This document shows, one piece after another, positions 27,049 through 36,126 of a stretch of DNA of 63,823 nt. How positions within the stretch are numbered: the first letter of the stretch is position 1; every line of letters begins with the position of its first letter. The notes under the pieces were generated by a model, which worked only from the letters and a program-made list of their open reading frames with translations, was not told the DNA's origin and made no database searches. The position numbers and the translations under genes are program-made. This stretch comes from JAXGPL01 sp040766985 (lineage in GTDB: Bacteria; Bacillota; Sulfobacillia; JAUYEG01): positions 1-63,823 of the forward strand of contig JAXGPL010000015.1 in the NCBI GenBank assembly GCA_040766985.1. Direction: 5' to 3'.

Positions 27049-28116
27049 CTAGACGACGTACTCGAGCGTGGCCCCGGGAAACCGCTGCTCAATCCGCCGC
27101 CGGAAGAACTCCTTCACATCTCCGACAGTCTCGGGCCGGTACAGGTACTTGCCGTAGCCAAACTGCCCCATCCGCCAGACCCGGCCCTCCTCGCCCATCG
27201 GCAGGCCCGTGCGCGCGTGTCGCGAGTCGATCAGCTCCCGCGCCCGCGGCGTGAAGCGGTGCGTCACCGCCTCGAAGGTCAAGCCCTTGCCGTCGGCCCC
27301 TGGCGACATAGCGACGCCACCGCCCACAAGCGTGTCCGCGAGAAGGTCGATGAGGTTTGCATACTCGGGCTGCCAATCACCTTCGGCGAACACCGGGGCG
27401 ACCAGAAATCCGATCGGGTATCCCGCCGCAGCCAGCTTTGCGGCAGCCTCAAGTCTGGCCGCGAGGGGAGAAGTGCCCCGCTCCCAACGTTCGACGACCG
27501 CCGGCGTGTTGACCGAGAGCCGCACCCGCGTCCGTCTCCGGTGTGGGACTCCGAGCAGCGAGTCGACCGCCGCGAACTTGGTCACCACGCGCAACAGCAT
27601 GTCCTCGCGCCGCGCGGTGTGTGCTATGGCTCCCGCGAGAAGGCCGGTCAGCCATTCGGTTGCGACAGGGTCGCCTGTCGCCGCGGCCTCGAAGGTGGTC
27701 GGCCCCGGCCTGTTGCGCTCCGCGTACCCGTCCGCAATGGCCAGGATTTCCTCCAGGTTGACGGAAACCCTGACGTACGGCCTCACGCCAAGTGTCGTCT
27801 GCAGGTAGCAATAGGCGCACATGCCTGGACAGCTCTTGGCGAGGGGAAGCTGGTAGTCGGCGGAGGGCCTGCATTTCTGGAACGTTTTGCCCCTCTCCAC
27901 GCCGGCGACCAGGATGCTCTTGGCTTGGACGTACTCGGCTGCCGCGCCGCCGACCCGCCCCCTGCGCGGGGTTCGCCGCCCCTCCGGCAGCACGACGATT
28001 TTGACGCCCAGCCCGTGCAGCCGCTGCCTGAGTTCCGCTCCGAGAGGGTATCCGAGCGCATCCGCGTCGAAATATGCAATGTCCGGCACAAATGGCCGGG
28101 GTTCTCCGGTTACCAT
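27049..28116 (-). CDS. splB: SplB-like radical SAM protein (spore photoproduct lyase family)
   Basis: About 355 residues. The cluster-binding motif 'SCPGMCAYCYLQ' (CxxxCxYC, near residue 100) fits the SPL subgroup, as does the preceding 'FQKCRPSADYQLPLAKSC'. SPL enzymes repair spore photoproduct thymine dimers using a 4Fe-4S cluster and S-adenosylmethionine. The barrel includes 'EAAATGDPVATEWLTG' and 'RVRLSVNTPAVVERWERGTSP'. It is close to the usual 340-residue length. The ATG at 28116 is used; an in-frame TTG at 28134 would add six residues. Presence suggests the host makes endospores. Some family members have other roles, so the exact substrate is not certain. Confidence 0.8.
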   Translation of the reverse strand: MVTGEPRPFVPDIAYFDADALGYPLGAELRQRLHGLGVKIVVLPEGRRTPRRGRVGGAAAEYVQAKSILVAGVERGKTFQKCRPSADYQLPLAKSCPGMCAYCYLQTTLGVRPYVRVSVNLEEILAIADGYAERNRPGPTTFEAAATGDPVATEWLTGLLAGAIAHTARREDMLLRVVTKFAAVDSLLGVPHRRRTRVRLSVNTPAVVERWERGTSPLAARLEAAAKLAAAGYPIGFLVAPVFAEGDWQPEYANLIDLLADTLVGGGVAMSPGADGKGLTFEAVTHRFTPRARELIDSRHARTGLPMGEEGRVWRMGQFGYGKYLYRPETVGDVKEFFRRRIEQRFPGATLEYVV

Positions 28117-28170
28117 GACGATAGTGTGGCCCAACGGGGCTCTCAGCGAGCGAAGTGGCTAGATGGAGGT

Positions 28171-28476
28171 ATGAAATTGGCTGGTTTCATGGAGTTCATC
28201 CGCAAGCAAGGCGTGATCGGCCTGGCGGTGGGATTCATTCTGGGCGGTGCGGTTTCCAAGGTCGTGTCGTCGCTGGTTGCCGACATTATCAACCCGCTCG
28301 TCGGACTGATGCTTGGGGGGCAAAAGGACCTCTCGGCCTACAGCATCACCGTCGGTGCGGCGTCGATCAATATCGGCAACTTCCTGGCGGTGACGATCGA
28401 TTTCATGGTGATCGCGGCCGTGGTCTACTACATTGTCAAAGGGCTTAAGCTGGACCGGTTGGACCTCAAGAAGTAG
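28171..28476 (+). CDS. mscL: MscL-family mechanosensitive channel protein, short
   Basis: About 100 residues with two membrane segments. The N-terminal 'FIRKQGVIGLAVGFILGGAVSKVVSSLVADIINPLVGLM' matches the MscL first helix and pore region. The loop is short and the second helix is 'LAVTIDFMVIAAVVYYIVKG'. MscL normally has 130-150 residues; this lacks the longer loop and cytoplasmic helix, as in some compact homologs. GGAGGT (28165-28170) abuts the ATG at 28171, so the TTG at 28177 is a likely real start. It is divergent from splB and overlaps the 3' end of the next gene by 11 nt. Presumably releases solutes under osmotic down-shock. Confidence 0.75.
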   Translation: MKLAGFMEFIRKQGVIGLAVGFILGGAVSKVVSSLVADIINPLVGLMLGGQKDLSAYSITVGAASINIGNFLAVTIDFMVIAAVVYYIVKGLKLDRLDLKK

Positions 28477-30224
28477 ACCCGCCGGACTTGGACGCTGGCC
28501 CGGGCCTGGTTCCGGGCCTGGTCCCGGGCCTGGTCCCAGGTGCGGTTATGGGACCGGTTGTAGGCCTGGCCCGAGGCCCGATTCCCGCCTTCTCCGCCCC
28601 GGCTCCGATCAGCGCCAGAGCGAGGATGGCTACGCCAATCCAGATGCCAAGTTTGAGCGCTGCGGTAGGACCCTGCGGGTCCGTCATGAGCAGCCGTTTG
28701 GGTACGATCCGCCAGAGGGCGCCGGTCAGTGCGGACGGGAAGAAGACCTTGCCGTTGGTGGCCAGTTCACCGAAATCCACCAGGTAGAGCGTGCCATCGG
28801 GACTGAACCGGACCTCGATCGGCCGCTCCGGGGCCGAACCGCCCGGCCCGGGAGCCAGGTTGGCGTAGAAGTCACGCTCCTGGCAGGTCTGGAGGTCCAG
28901 GCGGACAACTCTGTGCCCGCTCGGTGGCCACTTGAAATGCGAGCCGTACTGCGCCACAAACATCTCGCCGGCGAACCCGAATACCTTGCTTTCCGCGATG
29001 TCAAACCCGTGGGCTGCGCACCCGCTTTCGAACCGGTAGTACGGCCCTTCGGCCAGGGGCGGGTGTTCGGCCAGCAGCAGCTGCGGCGCGGGGCCGTCCG
29101 CGGGCGCAAACATTGGATCCGTTACGGGTATCCCGCCGGCGAAGTCCGGAAAGCCGTACCACCTGCCGTACTCGACGACCCACAGCGAGTCGCAGGCGTT
29201 GGCGACCGGGCGCGAACCGGCCTCGTCCATGCCCTGTTCGATGGCCATCAGCCTGCCGTCAGGGAGGAAGCCAAGGCCGCATGGGTTTCTGAAACCACAC
29301 GCGAACACCTCGAGCCCCAGCCCGTCCATACCGCAGCGCATGACCACTCCCGTGACTTCGGGCGCCGTGCCGGCCGGGACAACCTCGTTGGGGGCTCCAG
29401 GAGCTCCAAACGGGTGGAACGCGCCGGTGGAAGCCCTGTCGGAGGGGTTTCCGGTGAAGGGGTTCTCGGTGACATAGCTACGGCCAGCCAGCTTGAGGTC
29501 AACCGCCGGGATATCCCTCGCCTCGGGAAAAATGGACAGGTAGCCATAGGTGTAATAGTCGTCGAGGCCGAGCACTCCGGAGTTGGAGGGCGTCCCGACG
29601 GCGAAATACATCCTGCCGTCGGGCCCGAAGGCCAGTTGCGATGTGAAGTGGCGGCCCCAGACAGGCAGCCCGGTCAGCACCGTTCCGATTTCGCCGGTCG
29701 AAACCTTAACCCGCCAGATGCTCGCCGGCGCCCGGCCCCCGATTGCGTAGATGTACCCGTCCCGGTACCGGATCGACGTGAGCGGTCCGTCGGGTAGCCT
29801 GGCGACTTCGCGGATCTTGCCGCCCGGCAGCACCTCCAGGATGCGGGGGATGGCGGTCGCGGGGCCGTGCGAGTAGCCCCCTTCGCAGACGAAGACGCGG
29901 CTACCCCTATCGTCGAAGGTCACCGATGTGGGATAGGTGAGGTGGCCGACGACGAGTTCGAGTTTGTACCCCGGTTCGAGGAAGAACTGATCGGCCGGAG
30001 GGGACTGGCCGGGGCGCAGCTCGGGCTGCGGGAGTTGTTCCGGCTCCTTGCCGACCACGGCGGGCTGAAACACCTGCCCCAGCAGAGGCAGCCGCGAGCC
30101 TGCCGTGCCGGGGAGCACCGCCACGGCACCACGCGATTCCCCCTATCGCCGCCGAGAGCACCAGGATAAGCAGGTGCGCAGCAAGACGGCCCTTCTTTTG
30201 CCTCCGCCGGATGACACGCGCCAT
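28466..30224 (-). CDS. Membrane-anchored PQQ-type sugar dehydrogenase-like beta-propeller, one frameshift
   Basis: About 585 residues after repair. The ATG at 30224 begins 'MARVIRRRQKKGRLAAHLLILVLSAAIGGIAW', an N-terminal membrane anchor, in another frame from the body. Removing one base from the pair at 30125-30126 joins it to 'VAVLPGTAGSRLP' and the six-bladed propeller ('PTSVTFDDRGSRVFVCEGG', 'GMDGLGLEVFACGFRNPCGLGF', 'EVRFSPDGTLYLVDFGEL'). This resembles the glucose/sorbosone dehydrogenase fold. The C-terminus has another membrane helix and PGTRPGTRPG repeats. Catalytic His and cofactor residues could not be assigned, so dehydrogenase activity is uncertain. It is convergent with mscL. Confidence 0.7.
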
Positions 30225-30280
30225 CAGAGGCCCCCCGCAGCCAGCCTTTGCTACGGATATATGAGCCGAGGCAGGCGAAT

Positions 30281-30307
30281 AAGCCCCGGGGTGCCGCACC
30301 GGGGCTT
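30281..30307 (-). terminator. Hairpin between two minus-strand genes
   Basis: AAGCCCCGG pairs perfectly with CCGGGGCTT around 9 nt. It lies downstream of the 30347-30841 gene and upstream of the 30224 start, so it probably ends the upstream transcript (ATTCG follows on the minus strand). Confidence 0.6.
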
Positions 30308-30346
30308 ACTGCCGGGCATTGTCTGCCTGCCTACCGCAGGGGGCGC

Positions 30347-30841
30347 CTAGTGGTGGTCGTCGTCCTCGTCATCGTCCCGCGGCGGTTGAGGCATCGGTCC
30401 TCCCATGGGCGGGGGGCCCCCCATCGGCGGGCCTCCCGCCGGCGGTCCGGCCACCGGTTGACCGGCCATCGGTTGACCGGCCATCGGCGCAAACGGTCCG
30501 GGGACCGGCGCTTGGCGCGGCATCTGCACAGTCCTGCTCATAAACAGCCTGCGCAGCATGTCGAGCTCAGGAGGCAGGTTAAGTGCCTTCCAAATGTCGT
30601 TGGGGTTCATGCCGCCCAGATTGAGCCCGCCTTGACCGTCACTACCCCCGGCGCCCTGCGGCACCGGTCCCTGCGCCGGCCCCGGCACCGCACCCGGCAT
30701 CTGCCCCGTCATGTGCTGTTGTCTGAGCGTATCAGCGAACATGAGGTAAATGGGACAATTGGCGCACCGCTGCTGCTGGTAGGCTTGAAACTCAAGCCAC
30801 ATCTCTTGCTGTTCCCGCTCGCGTCTCCGGCGAGAGCCCAA
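30347..30841 (-). CDS. Hypothetical Pro/Gly/Met-rich protein with acidic-His tail
   Basis: 164 residues from a TTG at 30841 preceded by AAAGGGTG. The N-terminus is charged and contains a CxxC (CANC) with hydrophobic neighbours. A middle helix reads 'MNPNDIWKALNLPPELDMLRRLF'. The C-terminal half is PMAGQP/GGPPMGG repeats ending DDDEDDDHH. There is no signal peptide or transmembrane helix. The frame keeps amino-acid periodicity and has a start site and terminator, so I treat it as real, but no family is recognised. The CxxC and poly-acidic/His end could bind metal. Confidence 0.55.
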   Translation of the reverse strand: MGSRRRREREQQEMWLEFQAYQQQRCANCPIYLMFADTLRQQHMTGQMPGAVPGPAQGPVPQGAGGSDGQGGLNLGGMNPNDIWKALNLPPELDMLRRLFMSRTVQMPRQAPVPGPFAPMAGQPMAGQPVAGPPAGGPPMGGPPPMGGPMPQPPRDDDEDDDHH

Positions 30842-30951
30842 ATCCGTTCACCCTTTCGCCAAGAAGTCCAGCTTCGTGGGCCTTCAACCACCTGTATGCG
30901 GCAGGCGGGCAGGGGGTGAAACGGAACGGACGCGACTGCGGCGCGCATCGC

Positions 30952-32433
30952 CTACTTGCGCCACCTCGCCCCGATCGGGTAAATGTCCTGCGGAACGTTT
31001 TCATAGCGCAGGGTGCTCAGGTCCGCGGGACCAAGGCCCGGCGCGTCGACCGGGAAGTCGATCTTGGCGACGGAATCCCAGAACGCCCGGTGGTGCACAC
31101 GGTCCTTGAGGACGATGATGTCGAGCGACGGCACATCGATGCCGATCGCCGAGAGCCCCGCGCTGTCGTTGGCCCAGCGCATCCGCTCCGAAACCGGGAT
31201 TTGCCGGTTCGTGCCCGCGTTGATGCGCACTACCAGGCCATCCTGCACCTTGGAGCCCTTGCCCATCGGACCGATGAGGGTGTAGTTCGGACTGCCGATG
31301 AACTCGATGGTTCCGGAAACCTCAACCGGCTCGCCCGAATACTCGCTTGCCCAGCCGCCGATCTTAACAGTCACCCGGTCGCCGACCTGATGCCCGGCGG
31401 CCAGCCGCCGGGCGACGGGCGGGTCGGATATCCCCGACAGGGCGAAGTTCTCGGCTCCCTGCCTCAAGAGCTCCGCAAGGATCCAGGTGCTGTCGCCGGT
31501 GCGGTCCGCGCCGTCGGCGATGAGGACGGGTTTCTCGCCGTGCGCCACCAGACTCAAGACCTGGGCTACTCCCTCGGCCGGCTTGGGAAGCGGCTGGCTG
31601 AACTGCTCCCGGATGCTCCATGCCAGGTCAGAAACGTCCTGCGCCGCCTGCTCGGCAAGGGCCTGGTCGTTGTCCGTGACGGCGATCACGGACATCCCAA
31701 CGTCGACGACATCCGAGTAGGCGTATCCGGGTGCAACCGAAACACAATAGACGCCTGGCTTCGCCTCCCACTCGCGGCACCGGTCGTAGAGCAGCTTCAT
31801 CGGAGGATACTCCGACGCCTGGTAGATGCTAGCCGAGATAATGCCTGGTTTGCGCATCGCCATGGCCGGTCTGAACTCGCCCTTAATAGTGGCGATCATG
31901 CAGCGCGCAGCCACCTCGCCGATCTCCTGGGAGTCGACGTGCGGGTAGGTCTTGAGGACAAAAACCGCGTCCGCCGCGTCCGTCAACTCGTGGTCCTCAT
32001 TGGCGTGAAGGTCGAGCGTTACCATGATCGGGATGTCGCCGACCACGGCGCGGGCGCGTCTGACTATCTCCGCTTCCGGTTTCGGAACCCCGGTCACTGC
32101 CATGGCGCCGTGCAGGGCCAGCAACACACCGTCCAACTGGCCGGCTGCGCGCAGGCCGTCGCAGATCTCGGCCGTGTATCGGTCAAAACAGCTGGTTTCC
32201 ATCCAAGAGGTGTACGGCCCCGGAGCCATGCCGACGCTGATGATCGGATACAACTCGACGCCTGGCCTGGCCTCCGCGACCCGGATGAAACCATTGATGT
32301 AGGTCGGGATACCACGCTCGGAGTCGAGCACGTCTTGGCCGCGGCGGGCGTAGGGGTCCAGTCGTTCGAAGGTCGTCGGATCGGGGCAGAAGGTACAGGT
32401 TTCGTGGGAAAACTCCGCGACTGCGAGTCTCAT
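30952..32433 (-). CDS. MlrC-family (M81) metallopeptidase-like protein
   Basis: 493 residues from the ATG at 32433, which begins 'MRLAVAEFSHETCTF', the usual MlrC N-terminus. An in-frame ATG 12 nt upstream abuts AAGGAG. Family features are 'AEFSHETCTF', 'PGPYTSWMETSCFDRY', 'LLALHGAMAVTG', 'VTLDLHANEDHELTDAADA' with the Asp-x-His metal site, 'TYPHVDSQE' and 'LIADGADRTGDST'. Length fits the DUF1485 plus MlrC pair. MlrC of sphingomonads cleaves linearised microcystin, but most homologs have unknown peptide or amide substrates. It is one of many amide or peptide hydrolases in the window. Confidence 0.85.
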   Translation of the reverse strand: MRLAVAEFSHETCTFCPDPTTFERLDPYARRGQDVLDSERGIPTYINGFIRVAEARPGVELYPIISVGMAPGPYTSWMETSCFDRYTAEICDGLRAAGQLDGVLLALHGAMAVTGVPKPEAEIVRRARAVVGDIPIMVTLDLHANEDHELTDAADAVFVLKTYPHVDSQEIGEVAARCMIATIKGEFRPAMAMRKPGIISASIYQASEYPPMKLLYDRCREWEAKPGVYCVSVAPGYAYSDVVDVGMSVIAVTDNDQALAEQAAQDVSDLAWSIREQFSQPLPKPAEGVAQVLSLVAHGEKPVLIADGADRTGDSTWILAELLRQGAENFALSGISDPPVARRLAAGHQVGDRVTVKIGGWASEYSGEPVEVSGTIEFIGSPNYTLIGPMGKGSKVQDGLVVRINAGTNRQIPVSERMRWANDSAGLSAIGIDVPSLDIIVLKDRVHHRAFWDSVAKIDFPVDAPGLGPADLSTLRYENVPQDIYPIGARWRK

Positions 32434-32555
32434 TTTGGGCTTCATCTCCTTGGGCATACTGCTCAAACCGTTTGCCGCCGGGCACAAAACATCCTCCAGC
32501 GTGCAGGATGAGCAGGGGTCGGCTCCGAACCGACAGGGCGAGGAGTGGGCCGCGA

Positions 32556-32846
32556 ATGACCAAAACGACGCAGAAGACAGCCAAGCCGAGGGGCGGTACG
32601 ATCACTGCCGCCGCTGCCGTCGAGTCGCTTCTCGGTTCGAAGAGCCTCTGCGAGTCCTGCATCTGGGATTGCGTGCAACCGCTTGGCCGGACCGTGGTCT
32701 GCCCTTACTGGGAAAAGCGGGCGCCCGACGCGGAGCGGCAGAGCAGGCGTGGGCAGCAGAGGTTTGTATTCGACGAGGTGGCGGCGGCAAAGAGCAGCGT
32801 CGCCGCAAAGAACAGCGGTACGGCAAAGAGCAGCGGTACGAGGTAA
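32556..32846 (+). CDS. Small Cys-containing hypothetical protein with Ala/Lys/Ser-rich tail
   Basis: 96 residues from an ATG at 32556, GAGGAG 12 nt upstream. The middle contains 'SLCESCIWDCVQPLGRTVVCPYW', four Cys that could bind a metal or cluster. The C-terminal 25 residues are low complexity ('AAKSSVAAKNSGTAKSSGTR') and come from imperfect tandem DNA repeats. No family is recognised. Support comes from the compositional pattern and spacing only. Confidence 0.4.
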   Translation: MTKTTQKTAKPRGGTITAAAAVESLLGSKSLCESCIWDCVQPLGRTVVCPYWEKRAPDAERQSRRGQQRFVFDEVAAAKSSVAAKNSGTAKSSGTR

Positions 32847-32903
32847 CACCGGGCCGGGTTGGCCCGCCCGGACAGGGCCGGCAGGCGGCCCGCGTTATCC
32901 TTC

Positions 32904-32966
32904 CTTTGAGCTTTCTTGAGCATTTCTTTGAGCATCTCCTTGAGCATCTCCTTGAGCATCTCTGAA
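32904..32966. repeat. 12-bp tandem repeat of TTGAGCATCTCC type
   Basis: About five copies, the 3' three almost perfect. On the minus strand it can encode MLKE repeats. It lies in the roughly 240-bp gap between the Cys-rich hypothetical and the DUF6512-like gene. Confidence 0.7.
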
Positions 32967-33084
32967 CCATTCCGGGAGCATTCCCAATACCATCTCCGGA
33001 GACCTCTGGAGCACTTACGGAGAATTCCCGCCGCCTCATGGCGCATACCCTAGCCTTAAGCCGCCGCAGTACGGAGTGAAGTGC

Positions 33085-33657
33085 ATGCTTAGTCCCGTCC
33101 AGCACCGGATCAGGCGCCTTGATATATGGGGTATTGCCTTTGTGGTCGTTGTTGGGTCACTGCTGCACTTCGTCTGGGAGTGGTCCGGCCGCTCAGCCGC
33201 CGTCGCCGCCATCGGCGCGGTAAACGAGAGCGTGTGGGAGCACCTGAAGCTTGCGTTCTGGCCAATCGTCGGGTGGGGAATCATCGAACTGGCGGTTCTG
33301 CGACGGCTGCCGCCCAATTTCTGCCTGGCAAAGGCAGCGGCGGCCTGCGTCGCGCCGCTCGCCATCGTCGTGATCTTCTATGGCTATACGACCGTACTAG
33401 GCCGCAGTCTGCTCGCCCTCGACATTGTCGTATTTGTGGCGGCAGTCGTCGCCGGTCAACTGCTCAGCCGTGCCCTGATGTCCGCCCCGTGCCGCGGGCG
33501 GACGGTCAACACCGTTGCGTGCCTGGCCATCGTGCTCCTCGCCTTGGCGTTCGTCGTCTTCACTTTCGCCCCGCCGCGCCTGCCGCTGTTCAGGGATCCC
33601 ATCTCGGGCGGCTACGGGCCTAGTCCTCGACCTTCTCCACAACAATCGTCAGCTTGA
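33085..33657 (+). CDS. DUF6512-type integral membrane protein
   Basis: 190 residues from the ATG at 33085 (GGAG about 8 nt upstream). There are four to five hydrophobic segments. Diagnostic patterns are 'GSLLHFVWEWSG', 'AVNESVWEHLKLAFWP' and a late 'PPRLPLFRDPISGGYG', which match the DUF6512 family of Bacillota membrane proteins. Function of the family is unknown. It overlaps the 3' end of the convergent DUF4342 gene by 38 nt. Confidence 0.7.
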   Translation: MLSPVQHRIRRLDIWGIAFVVVVGSLLHFVWEWSGRSAAVAAIGAVNESVWEHLKLAFWPIVGWGIIELAVLRRLPPNFCLAKAAAACVAPLAIVVIFYGYTTVLGRSLLALDIVVFVAAVVAGQLLSRALMSAPCRGRTVNTVACLAIVLLALAFVVFTFAPPRLPLFRDPISGGYGPSPRPSPQQSSA

Positions 33658-33892
33658 CGGCCAGCGCGGCGATGGCGCCGAGCGCTGCCCACACCGGCAG
33701 CAGTACCGCACCGATGACGCCCAGCGTCAGGGGGACCTCGATCAGGATACGCCCCTGCTCGTCCTTGATGATCAGGCGGCGGATGTTGCCTTCGTGCAGG
33801 AGTTCCTTGACTTTGGAAACCAGCGCGTCACCGTTGACCGAATACTCGACCTGGCGAACGTTCGGGTCACGGTCGGTGGGGTTGGTGGACAT
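33620..33892 (-). CDS. DUF4342 family protein
   Basis: 90 residues from an ATG at 33892 with GGGAGG 8 nt upstream. The N-terminal half 'VNGDALVSKVKELLHEGNIRRLIIKDEQGRILIEVPLTLGV' and the following hydrophobic hairpin 'GAVLLPVWAALGAIAALAVKLTIVVEK' are typical of DUF4342, a short membrane-associated family of unknown role. Confidence 0.8.
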   Translation of the reverse strand: MSTNPTDRDPNVRQVEYSVNGDALVSKVKELLHEGNIRRLIIKDEQGRILIEVPLTLGVIGAVLLPVWAALGAIAALAVKLTIVVEKVED

Positions 33893-34245
33893 TCGGATTG
33901 CCTCCCTGCCTGTTGGGCTGTTCCACCCATGCGACGTAGCGGTGCCGTTACGTCTTTCGCCTCATTGCGGCACATCGGCACTCGTGCCTTGAGGAACATG
34001 CCCCCAGCACGGCACATGCCGCCTGCAGGAACATGCCCCCAGCACGGCACATACTCAGTCCATGCCCTCTGCGCTTGACCTTCCTGGTACTCATAATGTA
34101 ACCTTTTCGTGTTGCCTTCGCCAGAAGGCGACGATTCTTCGCAAAGCGAGGTTGGTCATGTGAGCCTAGAGCTTCGAACCCGGTCAATTAGGTAACTACC
34201 CGGTTCGGGGCAGCCCGACCCGGGGTCAAGGGGAGGGCATTGTCA
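33893..34245. other. 353-bp intergenic region with a 26-bp direct repeat
   Basis: No gene is seen between the divergent DUF4342 and MFS genes. A 26-bp unit (AGGAACATGCCCCCAGCACG and six more bases) occurs at 33992-34017 and 34027-34052, period 35. Confidence 0.5.
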
Positions 34246-35685
34246 ATGCAGCACACGCCGACCAACCAGAACAAGTCAGCCAACCAGAACAAGTCAGCCA
34301 ACCAGAACAAGTCAGCCAACCAGCGCTCGTCAGCGAACCATCGTACGTCAGCCGATCAACGTACGTCAGCCGATCAACGCGCGCCAGTTGACCAACACTC
34401 GGACTCCAGGGCGCCTGCCGTTTCTCCGCAGGGGGTGCGGCGGGGCCGGCTTGGCTTGATGGCCGAATGGCCGCCTACCTTCCGCACCCTTTTGGTCGCA
34501 TGCTTTACGTGGGCACTGGGCTTTGCGGCGTTTGAGCGGTTCCTCTCGCCGTTTTTGCGGGAAGCAGGGATACCTGTCGTCTCGATCGGCTACTTCCATG
34601 CGCTGAGCGGGGTGACCGGCGCGTTGGCGTCGGCAGTCGGCGGCCTGTTTGCTGACCGGCTCGGGCGGCGCGCCGTGCTGTTCGGGGGCCGGGCGCTGCG
34701 CGTTCTCGGTTGGGTCTTGATCCTGCTGTTTCCGCGTGCGCGGTGGCTGGTCCCGATTGCGTGCGTCTGGGGGTTTGGGATGGCGGCGAGCGGCGCGTTC
34801 ATCCCCATCATCGCCGAGTCGTCGCCACGCGGCCAGCGGGCCCTCGGGTTTGCGGTGACAGGCGTGGTCGAAGCCCTCGGCAGTATGGTCGTGCCGGTTA
34901 CGATCGGCGCGATAGCTGACAGGTTGGGACTCCAGGCTGCGCTGGCTCTTGCGGTGGCGCCGGGCCTCGTCACGCTCTACGTTATTACCCGGCTCGAGGA
35001 AACCATGGCCGGAGCCCGTACCGCAGACGGGCGAGAACCGGCAGGCGATGCCCCGGCGGAGAAGGTGGCGGTTTCCGCGGGGCTGCGCTTTTTGCTCTCG
35101 CCCGCGGGAAGGGGCGCGGCGGTGATGGCCATGATCTGGATGGTCACCGGTTTTGAGTCGGGGTTCATGGCCCCTGTGTGGGCCCTGTATGTGACGGACC
35201 GGTTCGGGGTCACTTACGCCGGGCTGGGCATCGTGGCAACCGCGTCGTCGGTCGGGGCCATTCTCGGCCAACTGACGGGAGGGCGGACGGCCGACCGCGT
35301 GGGGTACTCCAAGCTAATGATGGTCTGCCTTGTCTCCACATCGGTGACGTATGCTTTGATCCCGGTGGCGTCGACGCCGTCGACGTTTGCCCTGATGTGG
35401 ATACTGACCAGCTTTACCGGCTACCTGGCAGCGCCATGCTGGGGCGCCATCGGGTCGAGCGCGATGCCGCGCGCAATCCGTGGCGCTATCGCGGGGCTGT
35501 ACCAGAGCCTGTCGTCGGCCGGGTTTGCGGCGGGCGGGGTCATCTCCGGCTACGTCTACCTGCGGGGGATCACGCTGCCCTTCTACCTGTTCGCGCTGTG
35601 TGAACTAGCGATGTTGTGCCTGGTCGCGGCCGGACTGCGGGCTGGGCTGGCCGGGTTCAGCGGCGCTGCCCTGCATGAGGACTAG
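34246..35685 (+). CDS. MFS transporter with repeat-rich N-terminal extension
   Basis: About 479 residues from the ATG at 34246 (GGGAGG, 9-nt spacing). Residues about 5-60 are Asn/Gln/Lys/Ser repeats (NQNKSA) encoded by 18-bp tandem DNA repeats. From 'MAEWPPTFRTLLVACFTWALGF' on there are twelve predicted membrane helices. MFS loop motifs include 'GGLFADRLGRRAVLFGG' (helices 2-3) and 'GGRTADRVGYSKLMM' in the second half. Substrate is unknown; it resembles drug or metabolite exporters. The extension is unusual for an MFS protein. If it is untranslated, the start would be the ATG at about 34459. Confidence 0.75.
   Translation: MQHTPTNQNKSANQNKSANQNKSANQRSSANHRTSADQRTSADQRAPVDQHSDSRAPAVSPQGVRRGRLGLMAEWPPTFRTLLVACFTWALGFAAFERFLSPFLREAGIPVVSIGYFHALSGVTGALASAVGGLFADRLGRRAVLFGGRALRVLGWVLILLFPRARWLVPIACVWGFGMAASGAFIPIIAESSPRGQRALGFAVTGVVEALGSMVVPVTIGAIADRLGLQAALALAVAPGLVTLYVITRLEETMAGARTADGREPAGDAPAEKVAVSAGLRFLLSPAGRGAAVMAMIWMVTGFESGFMAPVWALYVTDRFGVTYAGLGIVATASSVGAILGQLTGGRTADRVGYSKLMMVCLVSTSVTYALIPVASTPSTFALMWILTSFTGYLAAPCWGAIGSSAMPRAIRGAIAGLYQSLSSAGFAAGGVISGYVYLRGITLPFYLFALCELAMLCLVAAGLRAGLAGFSGAALHED
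34264..34390 (+). repeat. 18-bp tandem repeats in the MFS 5' end
   Basis: AACCAGAACAAGTCAGCC occurs three times exactly (34264-34317) and then about four times in degenerate form. Length change in multiples of 18 would keep the frame. Confidence 0.85.
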
Positions 35686-36126
35686 CGGGCCTGCGGTGTA
35701 GCGGGATTGACCGGCGGAGGGGATTGACAGGATGGGGGCGCCTGGCCCAACGGTGCAGAAATCACCGCAGCCAGGCGCCCAACGATGCATACTGCCCCCT
35801 TGCCTCCCGTCGCAACGGTGCAATACGCCTCATTGCATCGGCTTGTACCCGCCGTATGGTGCAGATTGCACCACTGCGGCACTGCGAGGCGGGGGTCTCT
35901 GCATCACTCCGCCCCTCGCAGTGGAGCAAATTGCCGCATAGGTAGCTGCGGACGGCCGTCCGCGGCTGCGGCCGGCCCGTCCGCCGAGGCTAGCTGGCGT
36001 CCGCGTCCGCCGAGGCTAGCTGGCGTCCGCGGCCGCGGCCGCTGCCCCTGCAGCCGTTGGCCCGCCCGCCGAGGCTAGCCGGGCCCGCAGTCGCCGCGAG
36101 TCCCCGCCGCAGTCCCGTACTCGCCG
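35686..36126. repeat. 441-bp GC-rich intergenic region with tandem 26-bp repeats
   Basis: No gene is seen between convergent MFS and S9 peptidase genes. A 26-bp unit containing CCGCCGAGGCTAGCTGGC is exactly repeated at 35978-36003 and 36004-36029, with a third partial copy near 36062. The upstream part has several GGTGCA/TGCACC words, including the palindrome GGTGCAGATTGCACC. Confidence 0.6.

Noticed and set aside
32705..33046. Minus-strand hydrophobic frame with MLKE repeats as a gene
   Set aside because: Its hydrophobic part is the reverse reading of the Ala/Lys/Ser-rich tail of the plus-strand Cys-rich gene, and no ribosome binding site was seen.
34614..35271. Long Arg/Gln/Pro-rich minus-strand frame opposite the MFS gene
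   Set aside because: Composition and lack of start signals mark it as an antisense shadow of membrane-protein codons.
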